Assembly (NCBI GenBank): GCA_013368315.1
Contig: JAACJM010000033.1
Span: forward strand, 62,001 to 126,000
From: Tetrapyrgos nigripes
Taxonomy: Eukaryota; Basidiomycota; Agaricomycetes; Agaricales; Campanellaceae
Length of the DNA: 64,000 nt
Direction of reading: 5' to 3'
This document shows positions 42,212 through 54,300 of the stretch, piece by piece; the first letter of the stretch is position 1; every line of letters starts with the position of its first letter. The notes under the pieces are model-generated. The model saw only the letters and a list, made by a program, of their open reading frames with translations, was not told the DNA's origin and did no database searches. The position numbers and the translations under genes were made by a program.

Positions 42212-43756
42212 ATGAGTACTGTGAAAATCATCGTCGACGACAGTGATCCAAGGATTCAGTATTCTGGATCATGGACCATCACTTCTGGCAATATCAACCA
42301 AAGGAATCAGCAAAGTCGTACAGGTGCTGTCTACAACAACACATTGCATTCCAGCACAAAAAATGGAACAAGCCTTTCGTTTCGTTTCAACGGTAAGCTT
42401 CAAGTATCATTATCTAACTTATATTTGAAATTCATTCAATTTTAAATAAAGGTACAGGTTGGCTTGGAGTCTATGGAACATATGATACCACCAACTCACC
42501 TGGAATTGAACCACCAACCTGCTTCCTTGATGGAAACTTTACTTGGACATTTAGCACTCTTACTCCAGGAAAACTGCCAACACAGCTTGCAAATAATAAA
42601 CTCTTATGTCGTGCTGACTCCAGGATTGGTGCTGCTGATGCATTACCTGGGGAGCATGAGCTCCAAGTTATTCACACAGACCCCCAAACAGCTCTCCTGT
42701 TTGACTACATTGTCTATGAATCAGTACCTGATTCAGCTACAGATGGTGAAGTTTTGCAGATCAGCAATCAAGAAGTTTGGGATGAAGATAGCAATATTAC
42801 TTTTGATGCTGGATGGGCGGACAATGTAGATGACTCAGTAATCTCGACTGAGGTTAATAGTTCTGCAACTGTCAGGTTCAATGGTATGCTACACTTATTT
42901 TTTTTACCCCTGATGGCACAATTAAACACAATTTCAAATCCTTTCAGGGACTGGTATTCAGCTACTAGGAACTGTGTTGACCAATTCATCAGAAGCCACA
43001 GCTGGATCATATGCCATTGACAATCAACAACCTGTGTCTTTTCAGTATCCTTTTGTCAATAATTCACTTCCAGACTCAGTGTTTACTACTAAGAAGGATC
43101 AGTTCACAAAGCAGCTTCTATTCAACCTTTCCTCGCTTTCGCCTGGTGAACACACTCTGGTTATTATCAACCAAGCTCCCAATGGCACAGCCCTCGATAT
43201 CAGTTATCTATTTGCTCAATCCTTAACCAAAGAAGAGCAAGCTTCGTTATTTATTCCCTCAACCTCCCCAACATCTCTTGCAATCCCATCTCCAACTTCA
43301 ATTTCTTCACCTCTTCCACCAGCAACATCGCAATCTCCCAAAGGACATGCTGGTATTATTGCTGGTGCAACTTTGGGGTTTTTTGTCCTTATTGCATTCA
43401 TTAGCGGAGGAATAGTGCTATGGCAAAGGAGGAGATTGAGACGGGCCACGGGAATGACTCCATTCACAGCATATACAGTGTCACGCTCTCAGCAGATCAT
43501 CACCAGGGCTGATCTCAAAAGGGCTAAGGCACAGGGGAAAGAAGGAGATCAGGATGAAGGGACGGAAAAGGCACCATTGCCCTCTGGCAGTACTTCCCAG
43601 GAGCCCAATGATATGAGGGTTACAAACATGAAGTTACAGCAGAGGCTAGCTATTATGCAGGATCAGGTTGACCAGAGAGGCAGAGAGCTTGCTGAACGTC
43701 CAGCGCCAAGGAATGAGCCAATGATTGAAGTACCTCCTAATTATTCAGCTGTTTAA
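42212..43756 (+). CDS. Single-pass membrane protein with two lectin-like ectodomains (intact)
   Basis: Exons 42212-42392, 42452-42883 and 42948-43756, both introns phase 1, 473 residues, no internal stop. The N-terminus reads 'IIVDDSDPRIQYSGSW'; the two ectodomains follow the introns with 'GTGWLGVYGTY' and 'GTGIQLLGTV'. A Ser/Thr/Pro stalk, a membrane segment ('GIIAGATLGFFVLIAFISGG'), a basic stop-transfer 'RRRLRR' and a cytosolic tail with 'MKLQQRLAIMQDQVDQRGRE' (coiled coil) follow, ending 'VPPNYSAV'. I see no classical signal peptide, as in other members of this family. The likely role is at the cell surface, possibly carbohydrate binding; this is inferred from domain type only. Confidence 0.8.
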
Positions 43757-43970
43757 CGTACTCAAGTTATCTCATCGCTTCATTAAATTATGGGCCTTTG
43801 ATATGTACTCTGTGTATGTAGAATTTCATGGACGTGGATTAGCGGATTTTCTTCTGGTAAGTATAGGTATAAGCACATGAAATGAGTGCTAGCTGTCCGT
43901 TGCCCTGTATATTGTCACTGTGAGCTCGTTAGCTAAGTACATGCACTGGGCTGATAGGAGAAAAACTAAC
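43757..43970. other. 3' flank, nothing recognised
   Basis: Short AT-rich sequence after the stop at 43,756. No clear feature. Confidence 0.5.
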
Positions 43971-43992
43971 TCACCCAAACATTGATCGCAAT

Positions 43993-44225
43993 TTGCCCGA
44001 CTGTCTACACGCTGTAATCAATAAATGTGTAGTCAAGTAAAAAGGGTGACACACCTTGAAGTGGCTCAAAAACCGTCTCGCTGTTCGTCGTTGGTAATTC
44101 TGTATTGGAATTTGGAAAAGGGACGCAACAGGATGTGTGCCAGTGACGTAAAAGATGTGAATACAAAACACTATTCACACCTTGGGCGGCAATGCATATT
44201 TGGAAAGATCTTTTGGGCAAACATA
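43993..44225 (-). pseudogene. Fragment of a third ectodomain paralogue
   Basis: The minus-strand frame ends 'SETVFEPLQGVSPFLLDYTF', which resembles 'GEHELFVNSTASRDTPFLFDY' and the matching block of the two full paralogues (where 'LLFDYIVYES' follows). Only about 70 codons remain. It could be a relic of a tandem gene cluster. Confidence 0.4.
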
Positions 44226-45050
44226 AATGACGAATTTATGCTCGGTGCCAGAGCTACTCCATATGGCTGTTCAGCCTCAAATCGGTCCCATATGGAGTAG
44301 ACCCGGGCAAGCAAAAATGGCACTGAAAAATCCGAAATTTAAGTTTGCACAGAGATAACCCATATCTTTAAAATTAAGGCACTCTTTTGGCATGCCATGT
44401 TTGGCTTCCACCTTTTTCCCATGCCCTGCTCTCCCACACTCGCTTGCGAGCGCTGCCAGTACGTCTTCATCGCTCTTTCCAACCTCTACCACGCTCCCTG
44501 TGATTGGCTGCACCCAGGCGACCGCTCAGAAGCCCAACCATCCTCACTGTGCCAACCATTCGATGTACACTCCTTTTACCTTGCACGTATGTTTGTTGGC
44601 TTCTGGCGGCCCACTCTTTGGTCTCAGCTCCACACGTGTCTCACTTTTTGCCACTTCGACGCCCTTGCAGGACTGGGTGTCTTCCTATAGTTGACTTGTT
44701 GTCCACTTATCTGCTTCCTCTCTCCTCCGTCCATCATGTGCAAGTGTTTTGTACAACTGTCCCCACTTCCGAAATGTTAAACCACTGTAACTCGATTGTT
44801 AGCTCTGCTTGGCCATGGCTCACTCCTCTCTCCTCTTTGCAATGACACATCTGTTTGGAACATCCTGTTTGTTTCTCCATATTGTTAAACCTCTGTAAGT
44901 GATTTGTGGCCACCCCATGACCTTGGGCTCACTCATCCGCAACACATCCATTGGAAACACCCTCTTTTGCAAACTTCTGACTGACTGCACCACTCTCGGA
45001 TCTCGCTCTTTCGTCTCATCAATGTTATAAAGTGTGGTGGCCGCTTCCTT
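44226..45050. other. Mixed remnants, no gene assigned
   Basis: Contains a short inverted repeat 'ctccatatgg'/'ccatatggag' near 44,258 and 44,289 and plus-strand frames with Cys and Trp ('CERCQYVFIAL', 'HAPCDWLHPGD'). I do not recognise a family. Confidence 0.35.
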
Positions 45051-45079
45051 GGGATCAGCTTCATTATCCACTCATCTCT

Positions 45080-46490
45080 TCTCAACTGTTCAGCATTTTC
45101 TCTGTCATCAATGGCCACACCACCACCATCACTGGGAAAACCTATGCTGAATACACTGTGGTGAACACCTCCAACCCCAAGGTTAGCCATCCAGCTCTGG
45201 CAAGTCTATTCCTTCCAGATCTGAATGTGGCATTGCCCTGGCACACAACTGTTCTTGGACCACACCTGTTCCATCATGTATGCCAAGTTCCATGTTGCTC
45301 CAGATGGTTCACCATTGATCCTTGAGCTGCTCTATATGTATCCTTTCCCTGGCGACCCCAACGATCCTGAATATGAAGATGCGATTCCTGATTTTCAAGT
45401 CCCTATCACCATCTTCACGGGCTCCGTTCTTACCACAGCTAACAACAACCTCCCTCCCAACTACACCCAGACCAAGTCCTTTGTTGTTGCCTCTTCCGAC
45501 TTCATGACCAGAACTGTACAGTCGTTCAGTCATTGGTATGAGCCTCACCTGACTATTTTGGAAACCTCCGCTCATTTTTGACACAGCATGTGTATGGATC
45601 CTGCCTCCCCCAAATGGACCAAAGTGCCTATTCCCAATGTAGGCAACTTGATCTACAGTGTTGGACCTGTCTGTGGTTTCTACAACAACACTCTCCATGT
45701 CAATCTTGCTTCTGTAGTGCTCAACTTTGGAGGAGGCACTAATATGGGCAATACTGCTGCTACTACTGGCAGTAACGCCTCAACTGCTGGACACTCAGCA
45801 GCCACTGGCTCGAAACAGCGTTTCAATGCTATTGTATCTGGGTGAGTGTTCGGACAAGTTCTCCTCAGTTCACTGTTAATGCTGTTCACTGTCAGTACTC
45901 CACCAAGCCTCACAGACTCCAACATCGCCCATGGCCCTGCTACAAAGAAACGTTGGTATGTGCACCCTCTTTCCCAACACATCCCTCCATCTGATTGGCC
46001 CCAGTTTCGCAGTGCTGCAATCCCAGCCTGCTTTTGACACAATCGAGCTACTGTCCTCCTCCTTGACTGAACAGTCTCCGGTGGTCAGTGACACTCCAAA
46101 CAATGCTGCTGCTCCAGCTGAGGTGGCTGTCACTGCTACCAGCATTCAAATCTGAGACATCTCCTAAGGTCCATGGCAAGCGCAAGGAGAAGCAGTAGAG
46201 GTCACTTTAAAGTCGTTCTCTATCATAGTATCTGGTGTATTTTGTTGTATCTCCCATAGTCTCTTTGAAACGTATGTATTTGGTCTTCAATGCAATTACA
46301 CTGTATACTCAGTGTTGCTTTTCAGTTCTTGAAGTGTTCCAACCCAATATTCAGGCTGGCTGGGTTGAGTTTTCCACCAAACAATCTCATGTTCTGTGCC
46401 GTCATCTCAACTACCATGGTTTCAGTGTCAAGCTGAGCATTGAAGGACTTGCTCACCTGTTGACCATGAGTCTTTGTGGTCCATGTTAGG
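45080..46490 (+). pseudogene. Uncharacterised accessory gene, frameshifted
   Basis: Successive frames read like one protein: 'GHTTTITGKTYAEYTVVNTS' and 'ASLFLPDLNVALPWHTTVLG' (45,110-45,260), then in another frame 'YAKFHVAPDGSPLILELLYM' and 'DFQVPITIFTGSVL' (45,280-45,430), then 'MDPASPKWTKVPIPNVGNLI' (45,590-45,650) and an Ala/Thr-rich linker, a GTGAGT donor at 45,841, and later pieces to about 46,490. This resembles genes I remember near Helitrons and KDZ elements in Agaricomycetes, with no known function. At least one frame change near 45,262 shows decay. Confidence 0.4.
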
Positions 46491-46974
46491 TTGTTTGCGC
46501 TCCACTGAGGCCTCCATGGTGTTTACAGTCCATGACTTTCATGTACCCACCAGCTTGCTGGGCTGAACCTCCACATGCAATAGCTGCAGCCCTGCGAGTG
46601 CTCATAATCTTACCTTATGAGACCTCATCCAATGATCGGCTCCTTGGTACTTCAACGTTTTGCAGTCTTCTTAATCTCTTTCCTGGAGTGCTTGCATTTG
46701 GACACCTCACCGGCCACTTCTGTCTCTTCAGTGGCATATGTGTGTGGTTTCACATAGATTTTCAGCTCCATCACTGTGGTTGGCAAGTTCAGAACCTTCC
46801 TGCACTGGGTGCAAACACTTGTAAATCCTCTGCTTTACTGAGGTTTTACAAGAGTATTACACCAAGCCAATCAATATGTAAGACTCCTTGTCATACATTA
46901 GTATTACAAGAGACAGAAAAAATTAGAACAACCTTGTATGACCATTGTAAGTCACAAAGAAATACCATGGACTT

Positions 46975-47825
46975 TCAGTGTGACTTGCTGTCACTGTATA
47001 CCCTTGGTGGATATACTGTGGAATTACACAGGAATTTCAGAGTGACTTTTTGTCACAATATGTCATGTAGTAAGACACATAAGAAATACTGGAGTATTTC
47101 AGTGTGACAGATAATCACAGTATGACAAACAGTAAGGCAAGAAAGATTTACAAAGAACTTACAAGGAAGCAAAATCTGCAGGAAATTTACAAAGTGACAA
47201 TCAAGTCACAGTAATACACTTGTAAGACTAGCTGTATTATGAAGGAATTACAAGAAAGATTTGCTACAAACACTGGTAAATCCTCAGCCTTACTGGAGTA
47301 TTACAAGAGTATTATGGGGAACCAATCGATATGTAAGTTGGCTTGACTTACAAGTGTATTACAAAATAGACAAAAAATGAGGACTATTCTGAAAGACCAT
47401 TGTAAGCTGCAAGGACATACCATGGACTTTCAGTGTGAGGCTTTGTCACATTATAGCATTGAAGAGCATACAGTGGAATTACAAGGTGACTTTTTTGTCA
47501 CAGTATGTCTTCTTGTAAAACAGAACTGAAATACCAGGGTATTTCAGTGTGAGATAATGTCACAGTAAGACAATTTGTAAACCAAGTAAAATTTACAGAG
47601 GACTTACCAGAAGGTAGAACTTGAAAGTCTTGGGTAAGACTGCTCATATTTACACAGAATTTACGGAGGGACAGCTGTGTCACAGTAATACCCTAGAAAG
47701 ACTTGTGGTTTTACAAGGGAATTACAAGACGCAGGTTTTAAAAGTCTATCTCGTAAGTCTCTGGAAAAAACCTGCATGCTAAATGGAGAATATACAGTGT
47801 GACAGACTGGTCACAGTAAGACACT
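46975..47825. repeat. Array of short GTGAC..GTCAC palindromes in the left arm
   Basis: About nine short inverted pairs of the form GTGA(C/G)-N5-8-(G)TCAC, often followed by AGTA: near 46,979, 47,042, 47,099, 47,194, 47,436, 47,486, 47,549, 47,667 and 47,799. The right arm repeats them in mirror order. Subterminal repeats of this kind are known binding sites for CACTA-type transposases; that reading is inference. Confidence 0.65.
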
Positions 47826-48065
47826 TGTAAGTCACAAGACATTACAATGACTTTACTGAAAAGTGACTATTTTGTAAGTCATCATGTATATCCAATGAAC
47901 TTACAAGAGACTTGTTGGATGGATTTGCAGTGCATGTCAATTAAGTAATACAGAAGGGCTTACTGAAAATTTACAGGATGTAATACAATGAATTCATTCA
48001 ACCAGGTCAATTGAATGTCACTAAATATAAATAGACAGCTCAGGCTGGACGGTGTCTGCCTTGCC

Positions 48066-49095
48066 ATCTTCGTCTGCTCAGTCTGTTACGTCTGCCTTGT
48101 CTGCCTTGTCTGCCCCGTCTGCCTTGTCTGCCTTGTCTGCCTTGTCTGCCTTGTCTGCCCTGTCTGCCTTGTCTGCGTTGTCTGCGTTGTCTGCTCCGTC
48201 TGCCTGGTCTGCCTTGTCTGCTCCGTCTGCCTGGTCTGCCTGGTCTGCCCCGTCTACCCCGTCTGCCTCGGCTGCCCTGTCTGCCCCGTCTGCCTCGTCT
48301 GCCCCGTCTGCCTCGTCTGCCCCGTCTGCCCCGTCTGCCTCTGCCTGGTCTGCCTGGTCTGCCCCATCTGCCTGGTCTGCCTGGTCTGCCGGTCTGCCTG
48401 GTCTGCTCCGTCTGCCTGGTCTGCCTGGTCTGCCTGGTCTGCTCCGTCTGCCTGGTCTGCCTGGTCTGCCTGGTCTGCCTGGTCTGTCTGCTCCGTCTGC
48501 CCCGTCTGCCTCGTCTGCCCCGTCTGCCTCGTCTGCCCCGTCTGCCTCGTCTGCCCCGTCTGCCTCGTCTGCCCCGTCTGCTCCGTCTGCCTTGTCTGCT
48601 CTCTGCTCCATCTGCCTTGTCTGCCTTGTCTGCCCCGTCTGCCTTGTCTGCTCTCTGCTCCGTCTGCCCCGTCTGCCTCGTCTGCCCCGTCTGCTCCGTC
48701 TGCCTCGTCTGCCTCGTCTGCCTCTGTCTGCCTCGTCTGCTCCGTCTGCCTTGTCTGCTCCGTCTGCCTTGTCTGCCTCGTCTACCCGTCTGCCTTGTCT
48801 GCCTTGTTTGCCCCGTCTGCCCCGTCTGCCTCGTCTGCCCCGTCTGCTCCGTCTGCCTCGTCTGCTCCGTCTGCCTCGTCTGCTCCGTCTGCCTCGTCTG
48901 CTCCGTCTGCCTTGTCTGCCTTGTCTGCTCCGTCTACTTCGTCTGCCTCGTCTGCTCCGTCTGCCTCATCTGCCTCGTCTGCTGCGTCTGCCTCGTCTGC
49001 CTCGTCTGCTCTGTCTGCCTCGTCTGCCTCGTCTGCTCTGTCTGCCTCGTCTGCCTCGTCTGCTCTGTCTGCTTTGTCTGCTCTGTCTGCTTTAG
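48066..49095. repeat. Degenerate 9-bp satellite (TCTGCYYYG)
   Basis: About one kilobase of 9-bp units such as 'tctgcctcg', 'tctgccccg', 'tctgctccg' and 'tctgccttg'. Because nine is divisible by three, long open frames (Ser-Ala-Pro or Val-Cys-Leu rich) exist in several frames on both strands; I regard none of these as a gene. Confidence 0.9.
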
Positions 49096-49110
49096 ACGCA
49101 GCAGACGCGG

Positions 49111-49670
49111 CAGACGGAGGCAGACGGAGGCAGACGGAGGCAGACGGAGGCAGACGGAGGCAGACGGAGGCAGACGGAGGCAGACGGAGGCAGACGGAGG
49201 CAGACGGAGGCAGACGGAGGCAGACGGAGGCAGACGGAGGCAGACGGAGGCAGACGGAGGCAGACGGAGGCAGACGGAGGCAGACGGAGGCAGACGGAGG
49301 CAGACGGAGGCAGACGGAGGCAGACGGAGGCAGACGGAGGCAGACGGAGGCAGACGGAGGCAGACGGAGGCAGACGGAGGCAGACGGAGGCAGACGGAGG
49401 CAGACGGAGGCAGACGGAGGCAGACGGAGGCAGACGGAGGCAGACGGAGGCAGACGGAGGCAGACGGAGGCAGACGGAGGCAGACGGAGGCAGACGGAGG
49501 CAGACGGAGGCAGACGGAGGCAGACGGAGGCAGACGGAGGCAGACGGAGGCAGACGGAGGCAGACGGAGGCAGACGGAGGCAGACGGAGGCAGACGGAGG
49601 CAGACGGAGGCAGACGGAGGCAGACGGAGGCAGACGGAGGCAGACGGAGGCAGACGGAGGCAGACGGAGG
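49111..49670. repeat. Perfect 10-bp satellite, 56 copies
   Basis: 'cagacggagg' is repeated 56 times without a mismatch, then shades into variants ('cagatggagg', 'cagacagagg') up to about 49,730. It is related by inversion to the 9-bp repeat on the left (TCTG/CAGA core), but the unit length differs. Open frames with a 10-residue period are a by-product of the 30-bp super-period. Confidence 0.95.
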
Positions 49671-51392
49671 CAGATGGAGGCAGACAGAGGCAGACAGAGG
49701 CAGACGAGGCAGATGAGGCAGACAAAGCAGACCTAACAGACTGAGCAGACAAAGATGATAAGGCAGACACAGTCCAGCCTGAGCTGTCTGTTTATATTTA
49801 GTAACATTTAATTGACCTGGTTGAATGAATTCATTGTATTACATCCTGTATATTTTCAGTACGCCCTTCTGTATTACTTAATTGACATGCACTGCAAATC
49901 CATCCAACAAGTCTCTTGTAAGTCCATTGGATATACATGATGACTTACAAAATAGTCACTTTTCAGTAAAGTCATTGTAATGTCTTGTGACTTACAAGTG
50001 TCTTACTGTGACCAGTCTGTCACACTGTATATTCTCCATTTAGCATGCAGGTTTCTTCCAGAGACTTACGAGATAGACTTTTAAAACCTGCATCTTGTAA
50101 TTCCCTTGTAAAGTCACAAGTCTTTCTAGGGTATTACTGTGACACAGCTGTCCCTCCGTAAATTCAGTGTAAATATGAGCAATCTTACCCAAGACTTTCA
50201 AGTTCTACCTTCTGGTAAGTCCTCTGTAAATTTTACTTGGTTTACAAATTGTCTTACTGTGACATTATCTCATACTGAAATACCCTGGTATTTCAGTTCT
50301 GTTTTACAAGAAGACATACTGTGACAAAAAAGTCACCTTGTAATTCCACTGTATGCTCTTCAATGCTATACTGTGACAAAGCCTCACACTGAAAGTCCAT
50401 GGTATGTCCCTGCAGCTTACAATGGTCTTTCAGAATAGTCCTCATTTTTTGTCTATTTTGTAATACACTTGTAAGTCAAGCCAACTTACATATCGATTGG
50501 TTCCCCATAATACTCTTGTAATACTCCAGTAAGGCTGAGGATTTACCAGTGTTTGTAGCAAATCTTTCTTGTAATTCCTTCATAATACAGCTAGTCTTAC
50601 AAGTGTATTACTGTGACTTGATTGTCACTTTGTAAATTTCCTGCAGATTTTGCTTCCTTGTAAGTTCTTTGTAAATCTCTCTTGCCTTACTGTTTGTCAT
50701 ACTGTGATTATCTGTCACACTGAAATACTCCAGTATTTCCTATGTGTCTTACTACATGACATATTGTGACAAAAAGTCACCCTGAAATTCCTGTGTAATT
50801 CCACAGTATATCCACCAAGGGTATACAGTGACAGCAAGTCACACTGAAAGTCCATGGTATTTCTTTATGACTTACAATGGTCATACAAGGTTGTTCTAAT
50901 TTTTTCTGTCTCTTGTAATACTAATGTATGACAAGGAGTCTTACATATTGATTGGCTTGGTGTAATACTCTTGTAAAACCTCGGTAAAGCAGAGGATTTA
51001 CAAGTGTTTGCACCCAGTGCTGGCCAGAAACTGAGCAAATAGCCTCAACCAATTTCGACCCCTCCTCAACATTGACATTGTTACATGGCCGTTTGCAGAG
51101 GAAGCTTTGGAAAGTCACCAGAATGTCATGAGGTGCATGCACATGGGCTGGTATGTTGATCACTTTGTGCTGTATGTTTCACTTGGCTGACACTTCTGAA
51201 TGGCACGAGCAATCAAGACTTGGGTGACATAGTTCATGGTCTCTAGATGGCAGTCAGGGATGTCTATCAACAGGGTCAAACAGGCACTCGAACATGTATA
51301 TACACTGGACCAATCATAGTCTGACTTAGGGTCAATAGTTGTAATATTAAAGCATCTGAATCAGCTGCTTCTCTAGCTTCTTTCATGCCCAC

Positions 51393-54300
51393 ATGGGCTC
51401 TGTACCTCACTGCTGCTCTCCACCCTGCTTCTCCACCATGCCACCTGTTATGATTTCAGAGACTTGGCAGATAGGCTCCATTACCACTCCTTGCTTGGCA
51501 TGGGGAGCAGTTCGCAATAATAGCTGTCACCAATGTAACTATTGTGGAACGCTTCTCTTGACGGGTGAATGGGCAGGCTTTTGCTGTGGAGAAAAGGGTA
51601 AGTTCCTGACCAACATTCCTCAGCTACCTCCTCTGCCTGTCGAGTATGAGGAATTCATCAACCAACCCGATGTGTCAGCACAGTCTCGAATCCTCAACTT
51701 TATATTCTCCTTTGCTTCTCTGGAAACTTCAGAACCATTTCCCTCATTGAAATATGCCAAAAACATCCCCGCCTTCTTTTCAATCCAAGGCCAAGTGTAT
51801 CATCAACTGCGGCCAAAACACCATGACTCCTGTGTGCACTGGCTGCTTTTCAATGGATTCACTGACTCATCTATTCCACATGCACAATGGGCAGCTACCC
51901 TCCCTTCATCATGGATCACTGCCATGAAGGCTGCACTGTGCAGGGTGAACCCTTTTGTCAACTCTCTCATGCAATTGAACGCCCTGCCAGAAAGCGAGTG
52001 TCCTGACACTAATATTGTACTGCGTGAAGGGGCATTGGTCAGGGAGATTGCAGCTGTAGTGAACTATGAGAACACAACATCCAGTCAACTACAGTCACAG
52101 TCAATGGTTGTGGTGAATCGAGCAGGAACTAAGTGCTATTTGGGTACCACAAGCCAGCTATGGAAACCACTGGCCTACCCTCTGCTTTTTCCTCACGCAT
52201 CCTTAGGTTGGGGCTTATCGTTAATGTTGCAGAAAAATGATGATGAGATCATGGACCTGTCTGCAGGGGCAGAGAACAGTGTTTCTTCCACTCAGCTGTG
52301 GTACTATCGGATCAGGTTGTTGTGGGAAGAGAGATTCATGATTTTTGGGGGGCTCACAAACGAATACTTGGTGGACATGTTTTCTCGCATTACATTTGTG
52401 TGAATCAAGTGAGTAGTTGCTTATCTGTGCTGTGGTGCTCTGCTTATCTTTCTTGAGGCCCAGTTTCATGCACAGGATGCAGAATTGATGGGCATGGGTG
52501 TGTTGCCAGATAATGAGAATGTGTACCTTCCTGCATCCTTCTTGAGTTCGCAATGGTGGTCTTCAGAACAAATAGTTGACTTTTTGGCCATTGCAGCTTT
52601 CTTTATCACCATGACATGCAATCCAGATTGGCCAGAGATCTGGGCTTGGCTGTGTCCAGGTCAAGACTTCACAGATATCCCCATGGTAGTCACTCAAGTG
52701 TTCCATCACTGTCTCAGTCTGCTCGAGAAAGCACTACATACCATGTTTCCAAATGCTGGGAAAGTGCTGTACATGGTTCACTCAGTGGGACTTCCTCATG
52801 CTCATATGATTGTATCCTTCCCTCAGTCATTGACCAGATTGTGTCTGCTGAAATGCCAGCGCACATGGGTGATGCTGAACTCATTCAGAAGTTCATGGTA
52901 CATAAGCACCCTAAAGCTTCTGATCCTCCCTCAAACTACTGCCAAAGAGTTGATGCAAATGGGAGCGCACATGCCGGTTCAACTATCCTCAGCCTGTTCA
53001 GAATGAGACAACAGTGGACTCAGAGGGGAGAGTCCATTACCGACATCAATGACAGGATGATGAGTGGGTGGTTCCTCATTGCTTGCCTCTGACCTGGAAA
53101 TTCGAGTGCCATATCAACTTTGAGGTGGCCAACACATCCCACATCTTTCACTATCTGTTTGAATATATTCAAAAAGGTAGGCCGGCCCTCTCAACTGCAC
53201 AGATTACACATTGACTGGGCCATATACAGGACCTGATAGAATGGCTTATCAAGTAGTCTGTTACCACAATTCACATCACAACAAAACTCCGAGTGCTTCT
53301 CAAGCTGGACCCCAAGTGGATGAAATTGAAGACTACTGGAAGGCTCACTTTTTGTCTGCAGGGGAGGCCTCTTGGCAAGTACTGGGTTACCACATTGCAA
53401 TGAAGTACCCAGCTGTCTCCTCACTGGCAGTGCATGGGGAAGATCCTGCCACCCGAATTTCTTATGCACAGAACAGTTCCTCACCTACCCTGTCACCTCT
53501 CAAGCACTACTTTCACTGCCCTGACGGTACCTACTTGCTTGACAGCCTCAACTGTGAGTTTGACAGCTTGACATACAGTCAATACTACCAAACTTTTATG
53601 GTCCAAGCATATAATGCTTGGAAAGTCAGGAGAGAAGGGTATTACCATGAGAGGCTGTCAGATTCCAATCTCAATCCATGCCATGTCATTCTCTGGGGGG
53701 CAGAGAATAGGCATGCGAGTCACGTTTATTAAGTGCTGCCTTCACATGGCAAGATTTTCTATGTGTGGACAATGCTCATGCACAAGCTGGCACGTTCTTT
53801 CCCAGAGTTACAGACAGTGAATGGCTCAACATATGCAACTTGCCAAGAAGCAGCTGTGGCTATGGGTCTGTTTGCTCATGATAATGAGGTTCAGGTTGTG
53901 TTCCAGGAGGCAGTGGATGGGCTGAGAGTGCTGATTGCATACCATCACTGATTGACCTGTGGGACCACTTCAAGCACAATATTTGTTTGGATCACATTCT
54001 CAAGCCAAACAATGAGACATTGGGGATTGATCAAGGGCTTTGTGACCTCGCATTACTGCTTGAAGAGTATGGATCATTGTTGGGAAGCTATGGTTTGCCA
54101 AACCCTTCAACATTTTTGACCGAGGTGTTTCATACATTACTGCACTGTGAGCATCAGCAGAACATGGCTGTGAGATGTTGAACAGGGAGCAGCACATTTT
54201 TTGGGATGGAGTGATGGGCGCCATTGCAGAAAATGACCAGTTGTTGCTGTTTATAGATGGTAAAGCAGGGAGGGGAAAGACCTTCCTGATATGTCTGATT

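Larger units (their letters stand above)
46803..51019. mobile_element. 4.2-kb palindromic CACTG foldback element
   Basis: Begins 'CACTGGGTGCAAACACTTG' at 46,803 and ends with its reverse complement at 51,019; 3-bp duplication 'CTG' on both sides (46,800-46,802; 51,020-51,022). The two arms, about 1.25 kb each (46,803 to about 48,060 and about 49,760 to 51,019), are near-perfect inverted copies. The core is tandem repeat (see separate entries). It encodes no recognisable transposase. Termini and target size match the 279-bp MITE at 23,094, so both belong to one CACTA-like family. Confidence 0.9.
46500..51163 (-). pseudogene. Uncharacterised accessory gene split by the foldback element
   Basis: The upstream part (51163-51023) reads 'FQSFLCKRPCNNVNVEEGSK' and 'LVEAICSVSGQ'; beyond the 4.2-kb insertion (46803-51019) the minus strand gives 'KVLNLPTTVMELKIYVKPHT' and 'YATEETEVAGEVSKC', then stops (two TGA, one TAA) interrupt 'STKEPIIG' and 'DYEHSQGCSYCMWRFSPASW'. 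Ignoring the insertion and one copy of its CTG duplication, the two halves meet one base out of frame, so the gene had an indel as well. Its neighbour on the right is the Helitron gene in the opposite orientation. Confidence 0.45.

Noticed and set aside
48015..49744. Open frames of up to 573 codons on both strands over the satellite core
   Set aside because: They follow from 9-bp and 10-bp tandem repeats free of stops; several frames are open at once, the protein would be pure low complexity, and the region is the centre of a foldback element.
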